A DNA stretch of 64,000 bases from contig NC_092575.1 in the NCBI RefSeq assembly GCF_037975245.1, positions 7,101,001 to 7,165,000 on the forward strand, read 5' to 3'. Both the position numbers and the translations under genes were made by a program. The DNA comes from Apostichopus japonicus (Eukaryota > Echinodermata > Holothuroidea > Aspidochirotida > Stichopodidae). The notes below the pieces were generated by a model. That model did not search any database, was not told the origin of the DNA, and was given only the letters and a program-made list of their open reading frames with translations. Every line of letters begins with the position of its first letter. Position 1 is the stretch's first letter. Positions 33,901-43,977 of the stretch are shown here, piece by piece.

Positions 33901-36900
33901 ATGAAAAGAAGTGGTCCTAATATTGAACCTTGAGGAACACCACAGCGGATTTCAGCATAGTCAGACATGGTCTTCTTATACGAAGTATACTGTAAACGTT
34001 TTGATAAGTAGCTGTCCATACAGTTAAGGGTTGGTCCTCTAATACCGTAGAATGATAACTTGTTTAGCAGAATACGATGGTCAATGGTATCAAATGCTTT
34101 TGATAGATCTAAGAATATTCCAATACATGTTTTCTTCTCATCAAGGCTATCGTATAATTTATCAATGGCATCTGCCAGGGCAAGCTCAGTTGAGTGACCA
34201 GGGCGGAATCCATATTGTTCCTTGCAAAGTATGTCATTAGCATCTAGAAAATTTATTATTCTGTTGGACATGAGACGTTCGAGAATTTTGGAAAAGCATG
34301 ATAGAATAGAGATTGGTCGGTAGTTCTCGTAGATATTGGATTCTCCTTTCTTAAAAATGGGTAAGACCTTAGCAATCTTCAGCTTGTCTGGGAATACCCC
34401 AGTGGTGAACGATATGTTACAGATATGAGTAAGAGGGGTGACAATGAAAGGTAATACCTGCTTAACAATATCTGGCTTGAAATCATCATACCCAGCTGCC
34501 TTCTTTGGCTTTAAGCAATGATTCGCAACACGTAAGAGTTCCTCCTCCCTGACAGGGTAGGTGAAAATAGAGTTTCTCGTACTATTATTGCTATACATAT
34601 GGTTGTTTGATTTTGCAGTATGACTGATTTTGCTGGCAAGTGAGGGTCCAAGGTTAATGAAGAAATCGTTAAAACCGTTTGCAATGTCTTGATCGTCGCT
34701 GGTTTCGTGATCGCCGTCTTTGAAAACAGATGGGTACGATGATTTCTTACGGTCTTTCTTAAGAACCTCATTGATTATTGTTTTCTATCTTTTTTGAATT
34801 GTTTTCTATCTTTTTAGGAAAACCGGTACTATTTACATAGATAAGTATCCATTCAGCGATATCGAAGCACGTGAACAATCTGCTATTAGAAATGGATTGA
34901 ATTATGCTATGTTGAGTAGTTCTCAAGTCAGACAGATCTTCCCAGGATTAATTGAAATCCCAGAAGGTCAAAGGGGATACTATGAAAAGGATACACAAAC
35001 GCTGAAAGCAGATAAAGCTATGGCTTGCCTGCATGTAAGTAAAAGTTTAAGATCGCTATCAAATATGCTCTAATGAATCATAAGCGCTCATCTGACCACA
35101 TTAAAGTTGTTGTCTTTATATACCACTTTTTGTCTCCACGCTCAACTTTTGTCCCCTAAAGTGGGTAACTATAAAAATCAAGTGGATTTAGTATTTTTAC
35201 ATCTGGAGTGCAGTAACTTTAAAACAGAAACCAACTTCATGGAGCGATCTTGATCTAACTCAAAGTAACTATAGAGGAAGCTTTACCGATATGCAGCTCC
35301 CAGGGCAGCTGGAAGACATGTTCTTTTCAGTTTGCTGCACGAAGCAAAATCGTCATCGCTGCTTAAGTTTAGAAGAAAACTCAGGCTAGAAACACATGTA
35401 GTTGATAATGGTTTAGTTAAACGATCACTTGGGTTGTGTCAAATTAATCTTCCGTAGATAATTAAGGGAAGGACAATTGCCAAGTTTATTTTACCAGTCT
35501 ATAAAGGCCTTAAACAAACATCAACTTTTTTTCCAAAAAGGATGAATGCCCGCTATTTTGAGATTCACCCTCAGACTACACCCTTAGTGTGCTTTCACAG
35601 TATTGAATTTCGGCTTGATGTTGTCATGTCGCCCTAGTTCGATTAGTTACAAAGGATGGGGGTGGGGATGGGGCGGGGAGTGACTAGCGTAATAAATATA
35701 AACTCATATGTCCATGTACGCCCATAGGCCACCCAATGACCCAATAAACTGGACAAGCCCCTTCTTTTCATTTAGTGTCATCTCTATTTTTCACTTTTCC
35801 TTTGTACAGGAACAAATAAAGGTACACGGGGGTACATTCCACGATGAGGAGAAAGTAGAAGCGGTTATACCAGGAAGTACTGTAACCATCCGAACAAACA
35901 AAGGGACATACACCAGTCGATCTCTAATATTAGCCCCAGGGAGTTGGGCATCTCAACTTCTGCAGCCCCTTGGCGTGAATCCGCCCATTCGTGTGAGTTT
36001 GTATTTTACATATTCTGTGCCAGCCATAAAAAAAACTGTAGCTTTCATATAGAATAGCATGGAAGATGTGGATGTGAAACCTTAAAGATCTGCTTTATTG
36101 GCTCCAATTATAGCACGCTATAGCTAGGAAAGTTTTTGGATTACGTAATCGACCTGCCACGGTCGTAAATCCACCTCAGGCTCCACAATTAGCCTGCATA
36201 GCTTCTTAACGCCATCAGGCTCTTTGTGTTAACACTGTGTGGAATTATGTTCATGTCCACAGTGTAGTTAATCATACAGCGTTCACACAATGACCCTCAC
36301 ACAAGAAAAAATATGTGGCAGACGTTGCAGACTAATTGGTAAAAAGAGATCATTTTACGACCAAGGCAGGTCGATTACATAATCTCAAGAAACTTTTCCT
36401 TGCTAGCGTGCTATAGTTGGGGTATATATAGCAGATCTTTAAGTTGGTAATACTTTGCTGAAAGTAAATGTCCAATTTACATAGGTTGAATGCACGCTGG
36501 GTCATTAGACACACGCTACGTGCGTGCTGGAAAATTACACTAAAGACATTGTATATAAGATATATAATGTAAAGCCCTTTCCTCTCTCTCTATCCGTTTT
36601 TCAGTGGTTTACAAGAAAGCCATACAACATAAGGTTGCGATCTATATTTAGGAATGATATAATTGTCCTCATCATGATTGGACTGAGAAAGTTATCAAAA
36701 GCCGCGTTCATGCTCCTGTGTGGTGCGATACTTGCAAACCATGCCAGTGTATAAACCGCCGTTGTTCCTTTCCATCATCTTGGGTTTGGTCTCACTTGAG
36801 CCATTTTTAGACTGCCTATTCCACTAACTATTACTGTCAGCTTAGAAACCAAAATCTGTTGTTTCTTCTAAATATTGGAAAGTTGGATAGGTTTATAATG

Positions 36901-39900
36901 ATAACAAATACAGTGAAGCTTAGGTGGAGTTTGTATATCCCGATACAGGGCATGTCTCAGCTTATTTGATTTTTAAATCGGAATAGAAACTTGAAAACCA
37001 TGTTGTCTATACCATATGTTAGACTACATATATATTTGTAATATTGAAGATAATATACACATACATATAAATAAAAATAAAGATATACTCTGCATGTAAG
37101 CGTTATGAGAAATGTCAATGGAAAAAAACAAATTCCAGGTATTTAATTAAAGCAACTGTAAATTATTTTTTGACACAGATAAGCAGAGCTACTGTTTGCT
37201 ACTGGAAGGAACCCACTCCTGGCTTAACTAAAGACGACCCGGTTATACTAGACAGGGGAGTAGATCGGCCGAAAGGACTGAAGGAAGTTTTCTTCGGTTA
37301 TGCTTTCCCAAGCGATGAATATCCGGGATTGAGAAAAGTGATTGATTTTGCTTTTGTTTCACAACTTCAAGAAAATAAAAGGTTTAATAACTTGGACCTG
37401 ACTGATCCCAAAGGGATATGTTGCAGTGTACGTAGATGTACATATATTGATGTACATAGATGTACGTATATGTACGTAGATATGTACGTAGATGTACGAT
37501 GTACGTAGATGTACATAGATGTATGTAGATGTACGTAGGTATACGTAGATGTACATAGCTGTACATAGATAAACATAGATGTACGTAGATGTACATATAG
37601 ATGTTTATAGATGAACATAGATTTAGATTGAGACTAATCACTGTCCATTACCACAACCGATGGGATATGGTGTCTAAGCTAAATATAAACCTAAAGGATA
37701 TTCTATAACTGAATTCCGAGACTGGTGATGTGTAGGTGATGTGTACTTCCCTGTGGTTCGTCATACTACCTAACCATTTTGAAGTTTGTCAGTCTTTTTT
37801 ACATTTACATTTAAAATCTGGATATTACATCAAGACTAAGTAATGGTTGGGTAAATGTCTTTATTCACGTTTTCATAGCCTGTTACTTTATCAGAGTAGC
37901 CCGTAATAGAATACTGTTTTATGTACCAGACATTCTTTGCTGTCATCCTACGGAACTGCAATGAAATTATGTAAGTAATGGTCAAGTTCTGACAGTGTTT
38001 GAAAGGAAACAAACCTTTAAGGCAAAGTGCCCCCTCTTGAATATTTTTGTACCATTTATCAATAATGTAGATCTATGTGTTATGATTGTCGTTGACAGAT
38101 CGGAGTGCATTATGGGACACTAACCAATCCTGATGTGCGAGATGCTTGTCCAGACGACAAAGAATTTCTAGAAATTCTCGCTGACTATGTTAAGTCCAGA
38201 TTTCCTGGCTCAGGAGAAAGACCAAGCATCATGGAGTCTTGTATTTATTCAGTAAGAAGTTTCACTGTGCAACAATGTAATGTAACTGGGTTCGCAATAA
38301 TCGAGAATGATTGAGATTAGAAAGATTAAAGGAGAAGCGTATGGTGTGGCCACGGGGTCATTGAAACCGCGGCCGATGAAGGGAGTCTGGGGGTCCTCCA
38401 CAATAAAATTAAAAAACTGTAGAAATCATATGGTGTATTCTGAAGCATGTTTAGACTATACGTTAGGTCTATCGTTATAGTTCTATATAGTTCTATATCG
38501 TTATAGTTATAGTTCTATCGTTATGGTTCTATATAGTTCTATATCGTTATAGTTCTATCGTTATACTTCTATATAGTTCTATCGTTGTAGTTCTATATAG
38601 TTCTGTCGTTGTAGTTCTATATAGTTCTATCGTTTTAGTTCTATATTTTAGTTCTAAATAGTTCTATATAACTAAATATAAAGTTCTATATATATTGTTC
38701 TATATACAAGGTTGTGCTAATAATGACTTTTGTGCAAGTTGAAAAGTGATGTAGGAGAACTGAATCCTGGCATATCTTCTTAAACTAAATTTGGCGAATG
38801 TGTTCACGTCAAGTACTTTGTATATGCATACAGTTTTGTGTAATTCCGAAACTTGCAACTGTTTTAATATACTTCTTGCAGGATACTCCAGATGATGGGA
38901 TTATACTCGACACCATACCGCATCAATCTAACATCGCGTTCTGTTGTGGTTTGTCAGGTTAGTCAGCTGATTAACCTATTCAATTAAAACTGTTTTTGTT
39001 CGGTAAAATATTATGCAAATTATACAGTACTGTTATAGATGTTAACAATGCAGGTTGTGTCCAATGAAGACTGGATAACATCTTCTGAATGAAAGACAGA
39101 CAAAGGAAAGAAACCTTCTTTATATCATACTTTACTCACTCCACTCTTGATACCTCTGTCCGTACACCATACAATTATACAATTACAATGGCATAAATAA
39201 GGAGAACATAAAATGAAATGAAGCTCATGTGTTCCGATGATGTAATAGGGTCATTCCATATCAAATCACCAAATTTTGGAGTATGTTGTGGTTCGACCTC
39301 TTTTAAAAAAATGACCAAAGTTATTGTATGCTTGGAACACCATGAATTAAGAATATCCTGAAAGTTTCAATTGAATTGCTCCAAAATTGGCCGATTTTTC
39401 ACACTTTCAAATTCCTAAATTTGTCACCAACGTGACATTTTGGCATTTTCTTGATTTTTGAGGTCTCATTTCTCAGCAATCAAACATTCTATTACCTTTA
39501 TATTACAGATTACTATAGATTATATCCCAAAGGAATTCACAAATTCATAATATTTGCCATGTACTGTATGCTTCTGGTTTAATTCACTTAATTGAGGGCT
39601 CCTCTGGAAAGCAGTGCTTCTTCACTGAGCAGGACGCTTTCTGGTCACTTCGCCCAACAACCATTTCGCCCAACTGCCATTTCGCCCAACTAGCATGGTC
39701 ATTTCGCCCAACCAGCATGGTCATTTCGCCCAACCTTGTTGGTCATTTCGCCCAACCATTTTTTTACTCATATTCAGTCAGAATAATATCACTTTTCTAT
39801 TTCACTATTTCAATTTGATTTATTTTGGGTTATATTACTTCGTGGTAGGTAAATAAAGTGATGTCCGTTCGATATCGATCGGAGTCTGAGTTATTTCGGG

Positions 39901-41809
39901 TATAATGGGAGGATTACACTACTTTAGGCGGTTACGCATACAATGGAAGTTATATTATTATACAAACAAAACCTATCAAACCTGACCTCTAAAACACTGA
40001 TCCATCCTACCGACTGTAACCACGACTTCAAGTTTCCTTAATATTCGGTTCGTATCCCGTAATGTTAACAATTCCCGAACGTTTCCTTATTAAATTGACC
40101 AATATTGAAGTATAATTTTTTAATCAATGTTGGTCGAAATGACCAGCAAGGTTGTGCGAAATGACCATGCTGGTTGGGCGAACTGACCAACAAGGTTGGG
40201 CGAAATGGTAAGTTTGGGCGAAATGGCAGTTGGGCGAAATGGTTGTTGGGCGAAGTGACCAGCTTCCAGCAGGACAACCCTCATTAAAGATGACAATAAT
40301 AAAAAAAATAAAAAAGACTTTACTATAAAATGAATGTCACTCAATACATACATTTACAGTGTGTACATGTGCGCAGAACATGTGTACATGTACAGTGTGT
40401 ATTAGTGCTAGATGTAAACATAATCCGAACATAGTCTATACATAGGAATTGTACTTCAAGGTCATTCAATCCAATTTGTGCAGATTTTGATGTCATATGT
40501 ATCGTCTGCTTCTGATTTAATTCACTTAATTAAAAGAGTTGACTATAAAATTAATGTCAATCAATACATACATGTACAAAGTTCATTATTAATTCAAATG
40601 TGCAGAACATGTGTGAAACACTTCAAAGTACAGTAAACACAAAAAAAAAACATTTTCACAAAGTTGTGTATAAACTACACAATGTACAACCAAACATTGA
40701 AAAAAGATATATAATGTGAATAATATTCTCCATGTTTTCTTAAAGAGACTGGCTATGCTTGCTGGGAAGGATTTAATGGGTACAGTAACCAATACAGTAG
40801 ATGTAAATGTAAAGGTATTCACTTTAACCAACATTTCAAATTGTTAAACTTTAATGAAAGCACCATATACACAGGTCAGTCAGTTTAAACCTTGCAATTG
40901 TTCTTAACCCATTCATAAATTGAGGTAGGTGGAAAACAGGAAGGACCAGCAAAACAAAAACTCTCCAGATACATCTTAGAAAAGAAACTGTTAGCCTTGC
41001 ATACAACTCAAGCGCTAGTATCATCTTTAGCTGTCTCTTTGATGGATGCACTTTTACCCTTAGAGGATACATAAATACTACCAGTAAATTTATGTGTTTT
41101 TATCTGTAACATTGTGAAAATGGCTGGGCTACTTTCATGTTCGGTTGGGATCCATTTGGATAAGAACAATTATTGAATTAGTGCCACAAGACTATGTTTA
41201 TACCTAATACACATTGTACTTACATGTGCACACAGTCTGTACACATGTACACACTGTACAGATATGTACTGATTGAGATTCATTTATAGTAAAGTCTTTT
41301 AATTAAGTGAATAAAACCAGACGCAGACAGTACTTTGCAAATATTATTTGTTTATATAACAATGAAATATGCACAGTATTGAATTGAATAACCTTGAAGT
41401 ACAATACCCAGGCTCAAATACATGCGGAACATCAAACAAAACATCACACAAAATTTTGTGTAAAATCCCAAACTTTAAGGATTTTTCATTTCAACAAAAG
41501 GCAAAGTGCCCTCCTGAAAAGTTTGTACATACAGGGTGGTACTATATCTCTTTGAGAAAAAAATAATCCGATTTTTTCAACATGACTCGTTTTCTTTACT
41601 GTACATATTGTGGTAAGTTATCATGGAGTGTCTGCTTCGCTATCTCTCTATCTCTATCTTTTCTTTGAACAGGTTCCGGTTACAGAGCTAGTATGATGGC
41701 TGGAAGACTTTTGACAGAATTAGTTTTTAATGAAACCCTGTCCTATGACATTACTTCCTTTCGTCTGTCAAGATTTCCTGGGACTACTTCAACTTCAGCG
41801 AAATATTAA
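30818..41809 (+). CDS. PIPOX: Peroxisomal sarcosine oxidase / L-pipecolate oxidase-like flavoenzyme, complete, 8 exons
   Basis: An FAD-dependent amine oxidase of the monomeric sarcosine oxidase family, expected to oxidise sarcosine or pipecolate with release of hydrogen peroxide. Exons: 30818-30913, 31308-31456, 34818-35034, 35810-35992, 37179-37337, 38099-38251, 38882-38957, 41673-41809; 389 codons plus TAA, against 390 residues in human PIPOX. Visible: N-terminal GAGIIG dinucleotide fold (residues 8-13), HSRGSSHGPIRTLSL near the flavin, LILAPGSWASQLLQPLG, EYPGLRK, and SCIYSDTPDDGIILD with Cys316 at the position of the covalent flavin link (Cys315 in bacterial monomeric sarcosine oxidase). 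The start is the only ATG directly before the fold. The C-terminus reads TSAKY, not a canonical peroxisomal SKL-type signal. Substrate is inferred from the family only. Confidence 0.93.
31308..31456 (+). CDS. PIPOX: PIPOX exon 2
   Basis: Encodes FPLPHSRGSSHGPIRTLSLT and DSFSMWKHLEEESNTKLLR, aligned with FFLPHSRGSSHGQSRIIR of the human protein. The acceptor is GTGTAAG with a pyrimidine tract before it; the donor is GTAACA, phase 2. Confidence 0.9.
31775..32021 (-). mobile_element. tRNA-derived SINE in PIPOX intron 2
   Basis: On the minus strand the head at 32021-31950 has A box TAGCCTGGTTAACGCCGG and B box GGTTCGATTCC. The body runs to a TACATACA tail at 31775-31795. It resembles a tRNA over about 70 bp and then diverges, as expected of a SINE. 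Confidence 0.75.
32567..32648. repeat. 11-bp tandem repeat ATCAGGTGGGA
   Basis: Seven or so copies of ATCAGGTGGG(A/T) in a row in PIPOX intron 2. Confidence 0.9.
32799..34779 (-). mobile_element. 5'-truncated non-LTR retrotransposon (Jockey/CR1 group)
   Basis: About 2 kb, antisense in PIPOX intron 2. It encodes a reverse transcriptase, ends in an ATCAA-type simple tail (plus strand TTGATTTGATTTGATT), and is flanked by a diverged target duplication of about 21 bp (32778-32798 and 34780-34801, both ending TTGAATTG). No endonuclease frame is left, so it is 5'-truncated. Confidence 0.85.
33024..34782 (-). CDS. LINE reverse transcriptase fragment
   Basis: An uninterrupted frame ends at 33024. 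From the first ATG (34598) it gives 524 residues; the frame is open back to the element's truncation point near 34782. Visible motifs: ENYRPISILSCFSKILERLM, EQYGFRPGHST, IFLDLSKAFDTIDH, GVPQGSILGPLLFIIYINDI, and the catalytic FADDTS, then an ordinary thumb and C-terminal region ending in RAMRTWNDLT. This places it in the Jockey/CR1/Rex1 group of non-LTR reverse transcriptases. The intact catalytic frame suggests recent insertion, but the missing N-terminus and endonuclease make it non-autonomous. Confidence 0.9.
34818..35034 (+). CDS. PIPOX: PIPOX exon 3
   Basis: Encodes KTGTIYIDKYPFSDIEAREQ through SSSQVRQIFPGLIEIPEGQR and KADKAMACLH. Its acceptor TCTATCTTTTTAG is separated by only 16 bp from the target duplication of an antisense LINE. 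Phase 0 out. Confidence 0.9.
35810..38251 (+). CDS. PIPOX: PIPOX exons 4-6 (35810-35992, 37179-37337, 38099-38251)
   Basis: Exon 4 encodes EQIKVHGGTFHDEEKVEAVI and LILAPGSWASQLLQPLGVNP. Exon 5 encodes ISRATVCYWKEPTPGL and FGYAFPSDEYPGLRK. Exon 6 encodes IGVHYGTLTNPDVRDACPDD and PSIMESCIYS. All are phase 0. The exon 5 donor is placed at AAAA|GTGATT because the protein continues naturally into exon 6 there; the frame stays open past it but loses similarity. Confidence 0.88.
36086..36438. mobile_element. TTAA-target MITE with long inverted repeats in PIPOX intron 4
   Basis: The ends begin AGATCTGCT and are inverted over about 90 bp (including TATAGCACGCTA and TAATCGACCTGCC), with TTAA at both flanks (36082-36085, 36439-36442). 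TTAA duplication points to Kolobok or piggyBac; the termini are not piggyBac-like. Confidence 0.8.
37425..37640. repeat. 12-bp satellite GTACGTAGATGT
   Basis: Irregular tandem array of TAGATGTACGTA/TAGATGTACATA in PIPOX intron 5. Long minus-strand frames here are artefacts of the repeat. Confidence 0.92.
38465..38705. repeat. TAGTTCTATATAGTTCTATCG satellite
   Basis: Irregular array of ATAGTTCTAT and CGTTATAGTTCTAT units in PIPOX intron 6. Confidence 0.9.
38882..41809 (+). CDS. PIPOX: PIPOX exons 7 and 8 (38882-38957, 41673-41809)
   Basis: Exon 7 encodes DTPDDGIILDTIPHQSNIAF and CCGLSG; exon 8 encodes SGYRASMMAGRLLTELVFNE and SFRLSRFPGTTSTSAKY with TAA at 41807-41809. GLSGSGYRAS corresponds to the C-terminal flavin loop (GFSGHGFK in human). 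The 2.7-kb intron between them holds a MITE and inverted repeats. Confidence 0.9.
39636..40267. mobile_element. MITE with repeated TTTCGCCCAAC termini in PIPOX intron 7
   Basis: Both ends contain CTGGTCACTTCGCCCAAC followed by several TTTCGCCCAAC repeats, inverted relative to each other. An exact 8-bp duplication AGCAGGAC flanks the element (39628-39635, 40268-40275). 632 bp, no coding frame. The superfamily is undecided; 8 bp fits hAT. Confidence 0.85.
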
Positions 41810-42633
41810 AATCATAGATATCAATGATAGTGACGGGGATATTTTGTGATTTAGTCAAACACAGATGTGGTGGATAGCATCAAATTAGCTTGGACAGTTA
41901 ATAGGGTAATTCGTATGGTGTCTTAATGCATGTGCATGTACAGCATATCAGGAGCTAACGTATATGGAATAGTTAATCCATATAGCTATAACTCATATCT
42001 GATGAGGAAGCAACATATCTGCAGAAAATACTGCTATCACGGAAAACAGAAATGGTCTGTTTAATGTTTTGATATATTTTTTTCAAAATTTGAAAGTATT
42101 TATTAGCAGTACCTTGCATTTAGACCTAATGATAGACATAATTTGTCTAATGCATCTTAATGAACCATTTGTCGTCGCATTCACCGACCCCACAGCCACA
42201 CCCCTCTTTTTTTCGTAAAATTGTTGACCCACACCCAGTCCTTCCATAAAGGTTCAAACCACTACCAAGATCAGTTGGGGGAAACTTGGAACCTGTACAC
42301 ACCCCCCCCCCCTCGCCTAACCTTTCAAAACCTGTGCAAGTCACTGCTCTCGAGTTGCCCTAAAAGCAATGCGATATGGTTGCAATTTCATTCTGGACTC
42401 TACCCTCTGTCGAAGAAGAATTTAGGAAGGCTAGCATTTTTCTAAATGCATTAAGAGACACGATTTGTATTGGCGATTATCTTTAAGAGATGTTAAACTC
42501 ATCTTGGAAATATATGAATATTATCATGGTTATATTGTGGTTACACAGTTTTTATGGTTAGGCAAAGTAAGCACGTGAAATAACTGCACGGTAGGCTAGA
42601 AAACAAACAGGAGGAACGAGGTCTGACCTGTAC
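41810..42633. other. PIPOX downstream region
   Basis: Presumed 3' UTR and flank. A poly(A) signal is not obvious: the candidate AATATTAAAATC at the stop is not canonical. No gene or element boundary was recognised. Confidence 0.4.
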
Positions 42634-43972
42634 CAGGGGCGTATCCAGGATTTTCCAATAGGGGGGGCGCCAGGCATGAATGATCGCCGTCCTGGGGGAT
42701 GGGTCTAAGGGGAGGGGTGTACAATTTTTGCTTTCAAAGAAGGGCTGAAATGCAAAATGGTGTCATATGCATGGGCGGCGATCCGTACTTCCGAGTTGGG
42801 GGGCGGGGATATGACCTTGTTGACTATCTAAGCGTAGCGCCACTATGAGTTGGCGCGAAGCGTACAAGAAAATTTTGGGATTAACAAACCCTCTAGATGG
42901 CCGGAAACGGCACTTCCCGAGGTTTCCAAGCGGCATATACCCAACTTTAAAATAGGGATGTCATGTCCGAAATATCTCATAAACAGGATCCAAAATACCT
43001 TTTTTTTTAATTTCGAGTGTTATTTTGGGAAAATTGCCCCTGTCAATCTTGTTTCAGGCGCAACGTTAGAATGTTCGAGAGCTCTGTTATATTATTCGAT
43101 GAAGAAAATGGCCTCATGCAGGCTATTATAGGCCTATACACATGCAATACACAATTACACATAGTTACATTCCTAGGTACCGATTGCTAGGGCATCCAGG
43201 TGAAACGTGTATTAAGCATTACCCTGGTTACATGAGATTCTCAGCTGTTCGAGGGAACATGTACGTGTGTAGGCCTACTATAGGGCCTATATGAATACTA
43301 TGAGGGTGCATATATGTACTGTATCAATACCGTGGGCGCAATAATACATTTTGTTGTTATAGGGCCAATGAAGCCTACAGTCAACTATTTTTGCTTTATA
43401 AAGACGCTTTATTTGAAAAGATCGCACTGCGTTTATGGTAGGCGAGAAATGAAGCTAAAAAAGAGCCGTACATTAACGAAGATGCATAAATGTAGGCATG
43501 AAAATATTCTTATACCTGGCATTTGGTGGGGGGGGGGGGGATATGGTGCATTACATCCCCTCCACCCATTTTCATGGGGGGATATATCCCCCCTCCACCC
43601 AGGATCGCCGCCCATGGCCATATGTGATCCATTCTTCGACCTTAATAATAAGCAACATTTCCAGTAAATATGGACACAAAATGCACAATTTAGTATGGCT
43701 GGCATGTCATTTAGTGTTTATAGTGATAATACAAACACAATTACCATCTATGTTTCTGAAACTATTATGCCGCCGAACTTCGCCAGAACCTTTTTTTGGC
43801 AAACAAAAAATAAAGCATACGGGAGGGGGGGGGGGGGGTTGAGCGATCACCGACATCTCACATAAAGGTCGTCATCAATTTTTTTTTTTTTTTGCTAAAC
43901 TTTTTTTTTTTTTGGTGACGGCCAATAGGGGGGGGCGCGCGCCTGTTGCGCCCCCCCCTGGATACGCCCCTG
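42634..43972. mobile_element. DNA transposon with CAGGGGCGTATCCAGG ends, outer copy
   Basis: The left end CAGGGGCGTATCCAGG and the right end CCTGGATACGCCCCTG are inverted. The flanks share TGTAC directly at both borders (42629-42633 and 43973-43977), a 5-bp duplication instead of the 8 bp of hAT. Non-coding, rich in G and T homopolymers, and hosts another element at 42770-43616. Confidence 0.75.
42770..43616. mobile_element. hAT-like element nested in the previous one
   Basis: Termini CATGGGCGGCGATCC and GGATCGCCGCCCATG. The flanking 8-mers GTCATATG and GCCATATG differ at one position. The interior shares GATGGCCGGAAACGGC with the element at 23513-25734. Confidence 0.75.
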
Positions 43973-43977
43973 TGTAC

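Noticed and set aside
37338-37508. Extension of the PIPOX exon 5 frame
   Set aside because: The frame runs into the 12-bp satellite; the protein resumes similarity only when spliced at AAAA|GTGATT.
43314-43842. Frames of 90-117 codons with GGGGG-derived stretches
   Set aside because: They cross transposon borders and homopolymers; no homology.
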